From Inia geoffrensis (lineage: Eukaryota; Chordata; Mammalia; Artiodactyla; Iniidae): a stretch of DNA of 64,000 bases. This document shows, piece after piece, positions 13,201-28,200 of the stretch. The stretch spans positions 2,105,001 to 2,169,000 of the forward strand of contig CM070903.1 of assembly GCA_036417435.1 (NCBI GenBank), read 5' to 3'. Positions within the stretch are counted from its first letter, which is position 1. Each line of letters opens with the position of its first letter. The translations under genes were made by a program, and so were the position numbers. The notes beneath the pieces were generated by a model. That model was not told the origin of the DNA, made no database searches, and saw nothing but the letters and a program-made list of their open reading frames with translations.

Positions 13201-16200
13201 GACGACTCCGAGGTCCGCCCCTCAGCTACACCTCTGCTTTTGTCCTCTGCGGGGCCTGAACCTTGGAACAGCAATGACAGCTGGGCCAGTGGCCTCTCAT
13301 GCCCGGCCCTGGCCTGTGTCTCTAGGTCCTGAAGAGTCCTGATCCCCCTTGGCCTGCCCTGTCTGTGAACATAATCAGAACCTAAGCTCATAAAAGACAA
13401 GTCAGTACTGAGGCGAACACATCAAAACAGAAATCCTCTGGGCAGTCACCGTAACAAAAATAAAACGGCCTTCTAGAAAATATCTTCCTTATATTGTTCT
13501 CGTTTACCAGTCTGGTAAAGATTAAAATATACACACAAATTACTTTCTTTCTTACCATAGATGCAGGAAAACAGCACTGCTAGTGTAACTAAAAATGGGA
13601 AGATCTTGCTGGAAGGCAATTTGGCAACGTACATTAAAAGCGTTAAAGACATATGCATCCTTGAACTGGCCATTCTACTTGTATGAATGCACTGCATAAA
13701 GATGACGTACAAGGATACACACTCCTGCAACTGCAAACACTGCTGGGTAATCCAAATGTCCGAAACAGGACCAATTAAATAAACAGCAGCTCTTCTCCAG
13801 ACAGAAAGGCCACAGACCAAAAAGGTAACCTCTTGCTTTAGAAAAAGCAATGACATATTCTTCTGTATATCTGTCTGTATTTTCCAAATTTATACGGAGT
13901 ATATACTCAACTTTTGGTAAAGAGGGGGGGAATCTTTTAAATGTTGCAGACAAAAAGAAATAACTCTGTAATGGAGCCACCGGAGCTCACACAGAACTGA
14001 CATAACTTTCCAGGTGTTACTCCTTGACCCCAGCAGCTGTACGGGGTAGGTACAATTTCCATGTTCACACATTTGCAATCGGGGAGCTGGTCCCAGGCCT
14101 TAGGTAGCACCCCTGGGGTGTGACTCCAGGCCCCATCCCAGAGCTGGCATCTGGCCACCACAGTGCCTCCTACTCAGAGAAGATACTTTAAATCAACTGA
14201 TAAGCCAACCAGGAAGTTACCAGGGCATGCTTTACAAGCCACAAGAGCAAACACACACAGCATTTTCTGCAGAAGAAATGTTACAATGAGAAACACACAA
14301 GACGGCTGCAATACATAGGCTTTTGGCTTTAAAAGGATGAACAACCGTAGCCTAACCCTAGAAGAACCACGTACCGGTTCAGCCTGCGCGTTGTCTGACG
14401 CCCTGGCCTATGTGCCCGCACGGCTCTGCCCGGCCCTGTGCAGCAGAGCCCAAGGCTCCATGCCGGCCTCTGGCCGTGGACGTGACTGTGAACACGTCTG
14501 TGAGCCAGAAAGCTAGCCAGACGTAGGAAATGAGTCTAGTTTTGAGGGTACGATCGAATGTACAGAAAAAGTAAACAATTCTGTGTCTTGAATTTTCATT
14601 GTTTCCGTAAAAATTTGAAGAAACTCTAAGAATAAACTTTTCAGGTTAACTGCCAACTGCAAAGCTTAAGATATAACAACCCCCCGCCCCCACACTACCT
14701 AGAGAAAGAATCTCAGCTGAGAAAGCTGAGAGAAGAATTGTGTGTGTGAAGCTCTGCGTGCCCTCTGCAGTGTCGTCTTTTGAAAGAAAGGGCCAAGAAG
14801 AACGCCAGTAAGGAGTGTCCTCACTTGCCTGAAGAATGACAACAGGCTGACCGCCCTGAACTCGCGTCACCTTGTGGGTCCCCGACCCACAGGCAGCCAC
14901 TGCTGGGCGCCCATCCGCAGGGCCGAGCGGGAAGGCGGGGACATCCCGTGCAAGCGGGCTGCTCGGGGCCCACGCCGCTGGCCTCCGAGCTGCACTGTCA
15001 CCCTGCAGCTTGCCCCTCACAAAGGGTGCCTGACTCGGGACAGGAGCCAAGCTTGGGGCGAGAGCGGAAGGCACCTCTGAAGCACAGCAGACAGGACAGG
15101 CGGCCCCACAGGAGCGCCACGCCCGGGGCATGCCAGGCGCCCTCTGGGACCAGCGACGGTGGCTGAGGAGGCACCTCAACGGGCCCGGCTGCCCCGTCTA
15201 CTGCCCTGACACCAGGGATCACAAAGCGGGGCACGGTCACACAGCACAAGGGGGACAGGGAACGGGAAGTCGTGTCCTCAGGGACCACAGTGCGGCTCCC
15301 TCCCCAACTTCAGCACCCTGCTCGCCCTGCAGCAGAAGCAGACAAGCACCAAGAAGGGGGGAGCGCCTTCACACAGGGAGCGAGGAAAGGGAAGAGCACC
15401 AGCCGGGACAGGATCTACAGGGAGCACCCGGGCCGGCAGCAGCCGCCCTGGATGACAGGCATCCCGGCCGCTGCCCCCGCCCCGCTCACGCCGCCCGCCA
15501 CCACTCACTCGGTTCTCTTTCCAGCCAAGAGGGTGAAAACTGACCCATTCCAGCGACTTCTACAGAACTCGGGACACAGGCCAAGCCAGGGGACCCACTG
15601 CACGGCAAGTGAGCAGGACACTGTCCCCACACGCGGCAGGCAAAGATGCTAGTAGCATCTGCTCTACACTGGCTGTCCTGGCCGCCTGCCTGGTAACTGA
15701 GTGTACCCCGTCCCCAGGCGTCCTGCCTTCCAGCTTCCCGAAGGCCTGGAGGGGAGGAGAAAGAAGTGTGGCCACACCCTGCTCCTTCCTGCAGGGCCAG
15801 AGGCCCCCCGGGTGCTCCCTCGTCTCTCTGCAGCCTGGCAGTTGACTGACTAGTCAACTGTCTAAGGCAAGAAAAAGAATTTGAAAAAGAGTTTGTGACC
15901 AGCTGGGCCCAGCACTGAAGAGGCTGGCTCTGACCACCGTCTGTGGTTTCCCACACCTGCCCCCGACCTGTGCACGTCCTGAAAGTCCCTCCTGGGGTGA
16001 CCCCAACTTGAAAGCGCCACGGCTGAACTGCTTGGACTCTAATACACATCCCATGTTTTTCCCCAATCCAGTAACAAGACAAAATCTCTAAGTCAGTAAA
16101 CTCTCTAGGCACCCATGAACACAGGCGGCCCTGCCCCATTAACGAAGCAAAGCCCCGCCCACCCCAGTCTGTACAGCTACACAGGAGTAGCCAAAGCAGA

Positions 16201-19200
16201 TTATCAAAATCTACTCAGTGACAGGCAGCCACAAGAATATCATCTCAAGGTTGAAAATGTTATTTTTCCTCATACACTTGATTAGATGTCCAAGGAAAAA
16301 AAATAATTTGATAAAAAGTCTTAAATTCTCAAGTTTGTGACTCAGCTAGGCTAGGCATCTCTTCTTTAGAAATTAACTAAAACAGTTTCTCTTCATTTGG
16401 GTTTTAAAAAAAAATGTGTAGATCTCTTAAGGTCATTTCACACTCAGTGTTGAGCCTGTTATTTAGTTTTCTAGGGAACACAAAACAGAAATTACTATAA
16501 TATAAAAACCATCTCTAGCGCCGGTTACCCTGGGTCTTCTGTAACTGTGCCCCTGCGAGCCCTGGTGTGGAGCACAACAGAAAGGACAGTAGCCTGGCTT
16601 GGAGGATTTGATTCTGTGCCTAGCTATGTTACTTATAAGTCATCTAACCACTTCCAGACCCACTTTCCTCATTTATAAAATGGAATTATAGACCATCCAC
16701 TTAGTTCTCTAGCAGGGAATGGGGGTGTCTATGAATCCTCTGAAATTATATGTAACACTTTGTATGTGCATATGTGCATTTTTCCGTGTAAAGAGGTCAC
16801 TGAAACAAAAAAGGTGAGAACCCTCAGACTGGACAGTCGTTAAAGTTCCCTTACCTCACTAAAAAGCTTATGATGCTATGGGCAAGAAGAGTTCAGTAGC
16901 CCTGGGGGTGTTACTCTATAAAGACAAATATTTCACTATAAATAAACAACTTAAAGTGTCGCTAACTGGTTTCTTTCATACACACATGCACACACGCATT
17001 CATAACGTACCTCCATTAAACTTCGTGCTACTAATTAACACGGCACAGCTTGCTGTGTATCACTCACATTGTTACCGGCATGTTCATGTGCAAAATCATT
17101 TATCTGAAAAGACAGTTCTGAAATAAAACAAACGTCTACCTACAAAACCTAATTCTGTGTGTCCACCAGGTACATATATTAATCTTTATCGGTGAAGACC
17201 AGCTCCCACAGGATAAGCCAAAGTTACCGTAAAAAGAAAGTGATCTAAGAGGCTCGCTTTGGGCCAACGTGAGTGAGCTCCACCGTGTTGAGAGCAGAAA
17301 TTACATTTTCGAGCAATTAATCAGTGTAAAGAGTAAGTATGCAAATAATATAGTAAAAATTAAGGACATTCACAAAAAGAAAACTCTCCTAAGCACATAC
17401 AGTTCAATGCCTGGGATCGAAGGTTCCGCGTTTTCTACGCCAACAGTCAGGAAGCGGGTAAATGGGGAAAAGAGACCACTCACTTCCAAGAGCTTCAGCT
17501 CCTGCACACAGCTGTGCAGCAGCTCTAGGGCGCGCTGAGCCACCTCCCACGGCCTCTGCAGGAAGAGGAGCAGGGTGCACTGGCGAGAGAACAGGTAACT
17601 GCGCAGATCTAACAGGGTGGCTTCTTGCCTCTGTATCAATCCGCGCTTCTCCATATCTATGGGCTTTCGGAGGATCAATCCATTCCAGCTCTTCACCGGC
17701 TGGCAGAAAAAAGTCAGCCAGTTGGCACCATCTAAACAAACACACATCGTGAAAGGCGCTGACTGCAGATTCCTCCACCTCACTGCGCGGGACCGTGAGC
17801 CCTAGTGGACCGACAGGCGGCTCAGCTACAGGATAGGCCCGAAGCGCCGGCCCACCCCTCTGTCTGCGGGGACCCTGTCTAGGGATGCGGGACAGGGTGG
17901 TGACCGCAAGGACACCCACTGGGTACCTGGCACCGAGTGATGAGCACTGGGGGACAGGACGTCGGCCACGGGGCACAAGGCCGTACCGGGCCCAGAAGCT
18001 CCTGAGCAGGTCAGGATGCAATCAGAGGCAGCCAGGCTGAGGGTCAGGGACACCTCAGGCTCTGCGGTCAGCCGGCCCCAGGCGGAGGGGCGAGGCCCGG
18101 GCGGGAGCATGCTCAATGTGCTGTGCGGCTCATCCTCCTTCATTTCCGTACTTTTCCTGACTTATGTAAGCCTCACGCCTGTATCAGCTCAACCATGTCA
18201 ATACCTGAGTCACGCTCCTACAGGAAGGGACGGCAGGCACAAGGAAGACGTAGTAGCAGGAAGCAGAGGAGAAAAATTCTTTCACTGTCAAAAATTTCCA
18301 ATAAGACTCCTCGATTTTAACTCACAGCCCTAAGACTCAAATGTGATCTTAAAATAAATATAAGAATCTACAATAACAAGTCACTCCATCTTTATGAAAA
18401 ATTTTTTAATCTACCCGTCTCACTCCACAAGAGAGGTGTCACAGCCATCTAATTCTACGTTCTCTTCAGGAAGTGACTCAACACTGGCACACTTACGTTA
18501 CCATATGTCTGAAGTGCCAAATACAGCAGAGCATCCTTTACTGATCTGAACTTCGACTCAGCTGATTCAGTGCCCACTAAGTGAGGTGTCCCCGACCCAT
18601 CAGGATGCCCTCCCCAGCAGGTCCCTCTGCCGGGGCCCCCATCCCCAGCACTCTCCTGGCTCCCCCCACATTTCAGTCAGGCCTCTCCTCGGAGAGCCTC
18701 CCAGGCCATCTGTCTAACACTGAACAGCACCTACCGTCACCCTACCCCTGCACCTATGTCCTCTTCTGCAGGCCACACTTACTAGTCTCACTACCTGACT
18801 TCAAGTCACACTTCTGTTTTTCTGTTTCTGTTTCCCCTTCACGTAAACTCCATAAAAGAAGGAATTTTGTTTTGTTCCCTACTGTATTTAGAACAGGGCC
18901 TGGCGCAGAGTGGGCTCTCAGGAAGTATCTGTTGCATGAATGAACAAAAATGATCAATATTATTTAGCTGCTAAAGTTGGTCCAGGCTTACTTTTGGTTT
19001 TAAATTGCCCCAGGTATATTTTAAAACTGAGAGAACGAAGAAATTATGTAAAATATAATGTAAGAAACATGTGAGCTATTTGAGATATATATGTATATCA
19101 TGGATATGTAAGATATAAGAAATGGAATTTTACCTCTTCTAAATTTTTAAAACTTAATTGGTGAATACTTTGCTTTGGTTATATGCTTATGTTTGGGTCT

Positions 19201-22200
19201 CGGCAAAGTAAGGAGATCCAAACCTGAACTGCATAAAAACTGTTTTGGAGTGGGACTCAATGGGTGACATTGCATCACTCCCAGAACAAGGGCGGTGCCC
19301 ACAGCCCACGCTGACTGTCCCAGCACCTCACTTCCTACAGGTCTCCTAGCAGACACTACGGTTGCTCCTTGGAATCATGCCTTTCTTCAGACACTGTGAC
19401 AAGGGTTCTCAAAAGAAGCCCCAACAAAGATGTCTATCACAGCACTGCTTGTGGTAGCAAGAGCGGAAACAACCCAAATGTCCAACGCCAGTGGGCTGAA
19501 TAAAGTCTAACGAATCCACACCATGAAGCACTCTGCAGCTCTTATCAGAAATAACTTAGAACCTGATCTGTTAGCTTGAAGAGACGCCTGTGATGAACTG
19601 TTAGTAAAAATAACAAGCTACAGACAAAGGTCATGATAATATGATGCCATTTCCTTCAAAATAAATATCAAGCAAAGAACAGTGAGCACAATTATAAACT
19701 TTTTCTTTGTATATCGGTCACTGTGCTAGTTCTGTATTTTTAGGAGACTTTAAGACATCCTTTAAAAGTTTAAGAGAAAGGTGAACACCCTTCACAATGG
19801 TGTCATGTAGGACTCGATGTAATGAGCTCTCACATATTACAAAGACAACCTCTGAACAGAAGAAAGGTCCCCACCCCTATGCTAGCAAGGAGGCACCGAG
19901 CCAGAGGCATCACTAGCCAGCGGCAGGTTGTAGAAATGACACTTTGTGTCTAAGAAACGACTCCTTAGACACTTTCATTACTCAAGATTGTTCTACAAGT
20001 GTCAGTGACTAATCCCTAATTCTCACGTCATTTCCTATAGGAACTATGGGGATATGCTGTATACGATGTTTTTTAAAAAACAACAACAAAAGATGATTTA
20101 ATCATTAGGTACATAAACAGCAGCTTCCATACTATTCAAAAGTGGGGAAAGCTATGCTGAGAAAAGAATTTGTTTCTAAAACTTCATTACTCACCCCCAG
20201 CACCAAAGTTGACAACATACTGAGAAAACAGAGCATCCAGTTCATCGTACTGCACCAGGGCATCTTCAAACTGCTGTAGCATCTCAAAAACAAAGGCAAG
20301 TTCCTCCTATTTACCCAAAAAAGGTTAAAAAGCAAAAATATAAATCAGTGTTTTGAAACAAGTAGCTATGAAAGATTACAACAGAGAAAAGCATGCAGCA
20401 TAATGAATAACGCTTGTGCTATACCAAGAAAAGATCAATTCAATGACCACACATGTCAACATTTATGCACACACAGAGAGAAGACCAGAAAGAAGCAGGG
20501 AATGACCAACATGATCCCCAGAGTCTCTGCGTGACCTACTAGCAGACTGGGCCTGACTGGTCAGCCTCTCGTCCTCGGTATTTCCCTAGCCCCCAGACAC
20601 GCACTTTTTCAGTAGAATTCTGCTGTACGGAGGAGCGGAATCTTCTCCATTTACCTATTTATTTATATCTATATAGACTCATGGACGTGAATTTTACCCC
20701 ACAGGTTGAAACCCAAGTCTGTTAGTACTTATTCTGCTGCACAAACTGCTCCCGCTTTGGCCACTGAGGGAGCTCCTGGAGGTGGTGCATACCTTCTGCT
20801 GACAGGCCTCCACCTTCCTTGTGCACCTCTTAACTTTCTGGTTCTACACGACACTGTATTTTCCCTACACCAGCCCTGGAATCAACCACTTCCACAGGAG
20901 CCCTGGCACCTTTTATCAGAGAATGCAGTTTAGAAACCAAGATCTTGGCACTGAGTGTGTTCATTGCTACTGAGGTGTCATTTTTTTCTAGGCCCCATCA
21001 GAGGAGAGAGCAAGGAAATATATGTATATGTATTAACCCTCACCTACACATACCTCTGTACTTGTGAATCTATCTAGCCAGCAGCCATCCAACCATGGGT
21101 TCACACTGATTCTAAACCAGCACCACTGGGTTCGTTTAGACTCCCTCTTTCCTGGTTTGTTACTCTTAAAAAATAAGTTTAATAAGCTTGAAGGGTAAAG
21201 AGACAGGGAAATCTGAAAGATCTGTCATTGGTCAATCATACAGGGAATTATGAACACATTCAAATTCCCTTAAGTGGCCCAAATCATCCAAATACCACTA
21301 AGACAGAAGCATCAGAATAAGAGATAACCTTCAAAATTTCTAATGAGAATTGGTCTTTTATTTATTCAAAATGCATTATGTCTTCAGTGATTAATATACA
21401 AGTGATGTTTAAATATGAAAATTACACTTTTTCAGTCAAAACATGGTGAACAAGAACAAGGAACCCTAAGAGCAACATTCTTATCACTCTGCAGTGTTAA
21501 GAAGGTCTCCTCCGCCAAACTACTCTATTACACATTGCTTTGTTCTCTTAAGACTTTTCTTCTTAAAAGAGAAAGAGTTGGGACTTCCCTGGTGGCACAG
21601 TGGTTAAGAATCCACCTGCCAATGAAGGGGACATGGGTTCAATCCCTGGTCTGGGAAGATCCCACATGACGTGGAGCAACGAAGCCTGTGAGCCACAACT
21701 ACTGAGCCTGTGCTCTAGAGCCCGCAAGCCACAACTACTGAGCCCACGAGCCACAACTACTGAAGCCCGCGCACCTAGGGCCCATGCTCCACAACAAGAG
21801 AAGCCACCACAATGAGAAGCCCGTGCACCGCAACTAAGAACAGCCCCTGCTCAACACAACTAGAGAAAGCCCGCGCACAGCAACAAACACCCAACGCAGC
21901 CAAAAATAATAATAAAAAATAATAATAAATTTTTTTTAAAAAGAGAGAAAGAGTTGATTACAGACCATACTTTTGTAAACTAGAGTAAAGAAACCAGCTT
22001 AAGACAATCTTTTATTGGAACCCAAGGTTATAAAACAAAACTACAGAGGAAACGTTCTTGGGAAGTCATAATTTAATCACAGCGCCAGGCACGGAGTGGA
22101 CGTCTTTATCATCAGGATCATCACGACTGCTGGACTCCTCTGCCTAAGCCATGTCCACGGTAGACACCCCAGGAGGCCCGAGACACTAACAAAACCAGAA

Positions 22201-25200
22201 GGACTCTGAGAACAAGGCCATTTCATAAAAGGCTAGATGCCAAGCTCTGAAGCAGCAGAGCAGCTGACAGAATGATTACTCAGCAGACCATCTCTGATCC
22301 TCTGCTTAAGAAGCCAAGAGAATGAAGCATCATTTGTTACCTACTGTATTGTCTTTTGGTTTTAAAAACTATGTCAATATGAATTACCAAGAGAGCTGCC
22401 TTATTCATAAAGAATGAAAGAGGGAATGAGAGAAGAAGGAAACAGCCTAGTTCTATATAATCAGCCAAGTACCTGCACCATGAAATAGTCACAGAAGCTC
22501 CAGCCTGGCTCAGTCCTCTTCTCCCTCAAGGTTCTCATGTCATCCTCAAACTTGCCTAGGTTTTTGGTAAAAGACATAAGAAGCAATGTCCTGAGTTTGG
22601 TCAGGAAAGCATTCCAGGATTCCTGAGTTCGGGAGGAGTCCTTCAAGGGGTCGGAGAGCACGACACACCTGTGGAGAGATGAACGGACTGTGGAGAAACA
22701 ACTGCAAGCACAGAACCGCTGCCCCACGGCTACCACTTTCCTGGGGCGCAGGTTGGCATCCTCCCTCCCCTTCCTTTCTTCCTTCTTTAATGGGTAAAAA
22801 ACATTAGGCAGGTGGTGAGAAATCAGATCGGGAAAAGGCTTCATCGTGAACTGATCTAATGCCACATGAGCAGTCAATGCTGTTCCCAAGAGTGCTGCTG
22901 TAGAATGGACTGGAAAGGGGGAGAGGGATTTACGATGAGTCTTGAGTCTTAGATCCTGTCCCCAGGGCTCTCTGTAAAATAAGCTGATCGTATCTCACTC
23001 AGTTCCCAAACCCCATTTGCCCTGCCCCCTTCAAAAACCTTTTGGTTCCTTGCAACTGACAGACTAAAATTTAGATGTTTTCACATGGCACACGAGGCCC
23101 ATGACAACACGGACCAACCCAGCTGTCCAGCTTTGGTTCCTACTATCTCCAGCTCAAGCCCACTCAGCTTCTCATGCTCTCCCGTCTTTTTACCCAGCAC
23201 CTTCCCCGCACAGCCCTGCTCAGCTGACACACCCTCACTGAACCTCTCCCCCAGCCCCACCCCCGCTGCTCTGCACTTGGACCCACTGCGATTCCACGAC
23301 CACGGCAGTCAGTGTGCCCTGGAAACGCCTCCTCTCTTTGCTGGTCTGTCTCTCCCACCAGACTGTGAGCGCCTCGAGAGACGCGTTAATAAATACTTGA
23401 TAAATAAAGGCTTAGAAAGATATTGCTTAACTTGTAGGTATAATACAATTTCACTACAAAAAGACTTTGTATGCATGGTGTAAAAATATCAAAGGCATAA
23501 AATTACAAGTGTTTCCAATGGATTTGGAAAAGGCAGCACATTCATCCGAGAGATTGGAAAAGGTAAGTTTCTTTATCCTTGATAACAATAATTCAGAAAG
23601 ATGAATAAATCTGAACTCAGAAATAACTTTTAAATATTGATGCTATGAGTTTCAACATTCCTCCTCTGTAAATATTTTACCTGAACTACCAGCAAGTAGC
23701 AAAATGAACAGATTCTAAGTTTCATTTTCTCTGAGCTCCATCATACCTCTTGGAGGGAGGACTAAAGCTATGGATTATAAATCAGTGGACAAAGGGTGAA
23801 GCAGCCATAGTCTAGGTGGTCCACCAGGTGAGTAATCAGTACCAAGCAGAAACTTTTTAAGTCAGTGGCCAGCTTTAATCCAGTCATTCCATCCCCACTA
23901 GATTCTGTTTCTTCCCCTGAAAGATAAAGGGGTCCAGTAAGCTCATTCCTAAGCCCCCTCCCTCAAAGGACTCACATGTATTTATTCACTATATGAGCTG
24001 CGAGGGTCTATCAGCTCAGTAGTTTCTCCTTAAGGCATTCTCAAGGATTATAATCCCTGTTTATTCCTGACCAGACACAGAGTTCTCTATACCTACAAGG
24101 GGTAGATGAAAAAGGAAACTGACACAAACACCAATCACCAAAACGATGTTTTCCTTCAGTGACCTGGTGCTTACCAATGAGACAATATATTCATTACACT
24201 CTCTATCCCTTATTATGCCCCTTAACATTCACTGTTTATACTACATCTTCTTCTTCTCTTATTAATTAATACAACAAACTATGCTTCAGAAATTCACATC
24301 AAGCGTAGTTAACTGAGAAAGGGAGAACCCAAAACAGCTCCTCAAGTCAGGCTTGGTGGAGTCTGATCTGGAGTAGAGCAGCGTCCACGTGGCACGCGGC
24401 TGCATGGCAAGGAGCTCCAGGCCGGGGTCTCTGCCAGTCACGGGGACGCTGCTGGCACAGACAATTAACACACGACCCTCTGTTTCAGCAACACTTACCA
24501 AAAGCCTGAAAATGCACAAAAACCTTCACCAAGCAATTTTCCTTTTACGGAGTTATCCTAAGGAAATAATTAAGGTTGTAGATAACACCTGAGCTAGAAT
24601 GATGTTTACAATTTTATAATAGTAAGTAAGCAATAACTTATAAGTCCAGCAGAGGACTGTATAAATAACTTATAGTGCATTAATACTATGGACTACTATA
24701 TACTAACAATAATAGTGTAGAAATACATTTACTGTTCAAAGAAAACATTCTGTATTAAGTGAAATCTATACTTTTAAGTACAGATTTGTCAAAGGTGGCT
24801 TTGCAAATTCATGAAAATCAAAATGTTAGAAGGCATCTCTAAATATTGAAGACGAAATGTTAAAAATTTTAGTAAGTTAAATTTTTCGTATAAAGAATAG
24901 TCATTAAAAGCAAGTTAGTTTTAAATGGGCCTAGCAGAAACATACTTTTGGAAATTAGATAAAATTATAACATAGACAAAAATAATCAATAAGCACTTCA
25001 AAAAAATTATTACACAATTTGAACTTTTCTTAAGTTTAGACTAACACACCCCATTAGTACCAATTTATTTACTTAACAAAATCCCAAACAAATATGATTT
25101 CTTTTGTTATATTAAAAACCACTCAAGGACTTCCCTGGTGGTGCAGTGGTTAAGAATCTTCCTGCCAATGCGGGGGACACGGGTTCGAGCCATCGTCTGG

Positions 25201-28200
25201 GAAGATTCCACATGCCACGGAGCAACTAAGCCCCTGCGCCACAACTACTGAGCCCGCACACCTAGAAGCCCGTGCTCTGCAACAAGAGAAGCCACCGCAA
25301 TGAGAAGCCCGCAAACCGCAACAAAGAGTAGCCCCTGCTCGCCACAACTAGAGAAAGCCTGCCTGCAGCTACGAAGATCCAATGCAGCCAAAAAATAAAT
25401 AAGTTAATTAATTAAAAAACACAACACAACAAAACAAAAAAACACCACTCAGAGGCCATTCGGGTTTGACTTTGGTCTCCCCCCATCTCAGCATTCCCTG
25501 CGGCCCACTTCCCCTCAGATGGTAAAGCTGCTCTCTTCCCTACAGGCCTTACGGCTGTCCACTCTTCTTTCAGAACAAGAACGTTAGTACACCTAACCAC
25601 AGAGAGGAAAAGGACACTCAGTAATGGAGCATCTAGCAGAATGTTAAACTGATCCCTTTGAGATAACTAATGCATGAATAACAGACCTCAGAAAAAAATC
25701 CCCAGAAGTCCAGATTGAGTGAGATTTCCCTAAGATGAAGTGTAAGCTCAACCATCTAATTCAAACTTTAAATACAGCAAGTCTGAACATTACTGTGTAC
25801 CCAGCACTGTGTGGAACACAGAAAGGAAGCCCACACACGGCTCCCTCCCCGAAGAACGTCAGCTCATCAGGTGGACCTGACACAGGATGCGGTCAAGTGG
25901 CAGCCACGTGGCACGGTCTGGTTGGGACTCCTGGCCGCACATACCCAGGATCTCTTCCCTTAACTCCTTGCACGTCCTTCATTTCTTAGCCCCCAGAGCA
26001 GGCCAGCTCCCCTACTCCCAGCTCTTGCCGCACTCTGGAACCTTCTGTCTGAGCATTTGCCACTGCGGTGACCACAAGTGTGATGACTTGGGTGTGAAGT
26101 AATGCCCGCCTCTGCCACTAGACCACGCAGTATCAGAGCAGGGACAAGGCTCACCACTGCATCCCCAGCACCTCAAGTGCTAAACTGCCAGATACAGACT
26201 AAAACTGGCCAGGTGTTGAGATGCACTGGCCGGCACAGCTAGGCATGGACTCAATGAAGAGACAGGAAGTGAGCTACCAGCAGGACAGAACAGGGTGCAG
26301 ACATGGCTGAGCAAGAGGGGAAAGTAAGTCCAGGTGCTGAAGTAGCCACCAAAGTCTCAGGTTCCCTTTTAGAGTTTCTGAAGAAGACTAAACCAGCATT
26401 TTATAACTTCTGTCTTAAGCAACTCTTACTAGGTGTTAAGGTAAACAAAACACAGGGTCCCAGCACCAAGAAACGCCCAAGGAGCCCTGCTGTACACAGG
26501 CTGCAGACTTCTCAGAGCCCTTCCTGTGCTAACACCCATCACCAGCCTTCCAAGGGGACCCACTGTGGTCTCTCCCACGGTCACCAGGCCTCGGGGCCTC
26601 CCCTGCCAGGTAACCCATTGCAGATGACTGTTCAGAGCTTCTCGCCAGCCGGCCAGGAACTCCACGAGGAGAGGGACCTAGTCTTCTCCTCAGCATCCAT
26701 CACGTGCTCCAGTGTCAGGCATCGGACAGGTGCTCACACAGCAAATATCTACTACTACCTACAAGCCAGTAAACTATATCATCCACACATCAGCCCAAAG
26801 AGGTAAAATGAAACATACACTTACCTGTCACTCTGTTTATTACAAAAATCGTTTCTTATTTTGTCCACAATAGAAGTTCGGGGAAGGATGTTGGTTTTGT
26901 TTTTTTTCTTCGCATCATTTTCAACTACCACTATTAACCAGTCCACAGAGCTATGAGCTTTCAGAACATTCTGCCACTTGGTGAGGTCGTCTTTTACTGT
27001 AGCTTTATACACTTCAGTATCCTGAAAATAAATAATTCACTGTGAAAGCAGGTTAATTAATATCCTTTAGTGTATATGGCAAATGTGTCCAATAACAGAA
27101 GACAGCGCGCTTTCCTGCTCCGGGATGGGGACGCTGCACGGAAAGCCCGGCGCTGGTCCCGGCTGCTGGCACTCTGGGCAGGCTCAGCACCACACCCCGG
27201 GTGTGCACTGTCCCCAAGACCAGGGATGCCGAGGGGATGTCTTCCAGCACTATAGAGGAAGAGGTGGAGAGGCAGAGGGCCGAGCAAGCTGCCCACAGCA
27301 ACACAGTCTGCTAACTAAGTTGGTACTTTAAAACCCAGGTCTGCAGGGCCAGAGGCCATGGGCCCAAGCACAACAGGGTCCCAACACGGTCACAGCCACG
27401 CCTTGATGGGAGAGGCGAGTGGCTGTGGAGCCCCCAGAACCACTCTAATCTCAGTGCCACATGCAGGCCACGTCAGGGCCAAGGCAGCTTCAGAGGCAAA
27501 CCCGAGTAAAGAGGACACTCTAGGGCTTTTGAAAGTTGTTCTCATTCACATGGATCGACAGGGGAGCCGGCCTGGGCCTAAAAATCAAAGCTGCTCCTGA
27601 CTCAGAGCACCACACACCAGCCTGCTAAAGAGCTCACCCCGCCTACGTGAACGCCAACGAGGCAAGCCTCGGTTCTCTCCCAGGGAGAAGCAGGGAAACA
27701 GAAGTCTTCCTTGCTTTGTAACTCTATTTACAACTGATGTTACGCTCCATAAATCCACTAAGCAGATTCAGAGTGAAAAAATCAAGATGCTTAACTCATT
27801 TCAATATCAGGCACTTAAAAATCTTTGGAAACTATAATTAATAGCTACTGTCTAAATATATGCTTTCCCCTCTTTTAATAGAAAGATTCCTTACTATCCT
27901 GCTTATATTTTCTCTGGATTTTTTAGTCTCTCTCGAGTAACACTCATGTGATTGATCCATGAATGAGTTAAATCTCAAATTCTGTATCAAGTCCCTCCTT
28001 TAGTTTAATTAATAAGTGAAAAGTTCCAAAAGGCAGTACTTAAAAAATGTTAAAGTGCTACGTCCTCAGTTTAAATTTGAAGTAAGTACAATCTGAAAAA
28101 GATCTCTGGGTTAAAAATTAAAAGGAAAACCATCCTGCAAAAATCTCATTTCTGTGAATTAATATCCAACAGTAACATACACATATACTGCATATTTTCC

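Larger units (their letters stand above)
9574..17483 (-). other. TRAPPC10 intron 7 (7.9 kb)
   Basis: Contents that I can name are a CpG-rich block (10620-10960), an antisense L1 piece (about 11440-11865), L2 tails (12330-13215), an L1 tail (13560-13800), a GC-rich stretch (14870-15540) and a MIR (16570-16760). The intervals 9574-10600, 13900-14860 and 15550-16560 hold nothing recognised. Confidence 0.7.
17732..20194 (-). other. TRAPPC10 intron 6
   Basis: The intron contains an L2 tail (18610-18950) and an old L1 tail (19420-19700). The remaining parts show nothing recognised. Confidence 0.7.
22669..26824 (-). other. TRAPPC10 intron 4
   Basis: This intron holds L2 tails (23045-23405, 25980-26200, 26600-26755), an old L1 tail (24500-24740) and a long CHR SINE (25126-25440). 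The other parts are unassigned. Confidence 0.7.

Noticed and set aside
12689..13342. Plus-strand open frame of 217 codons
   Set aside because: It lies over L2-like sequence in a GC-rich part of intron 7, opposite to the gene, with no recognisable domain and low-complexity proline/serine composition.
15486..16139. Minus-strand open frame of 217 codons
   Set aside because: It lies in intron 7 without splice-consistent borders or similarity to TRAPPC10 or any protein I know. GC-rich intron DNA gives such frames by chance.
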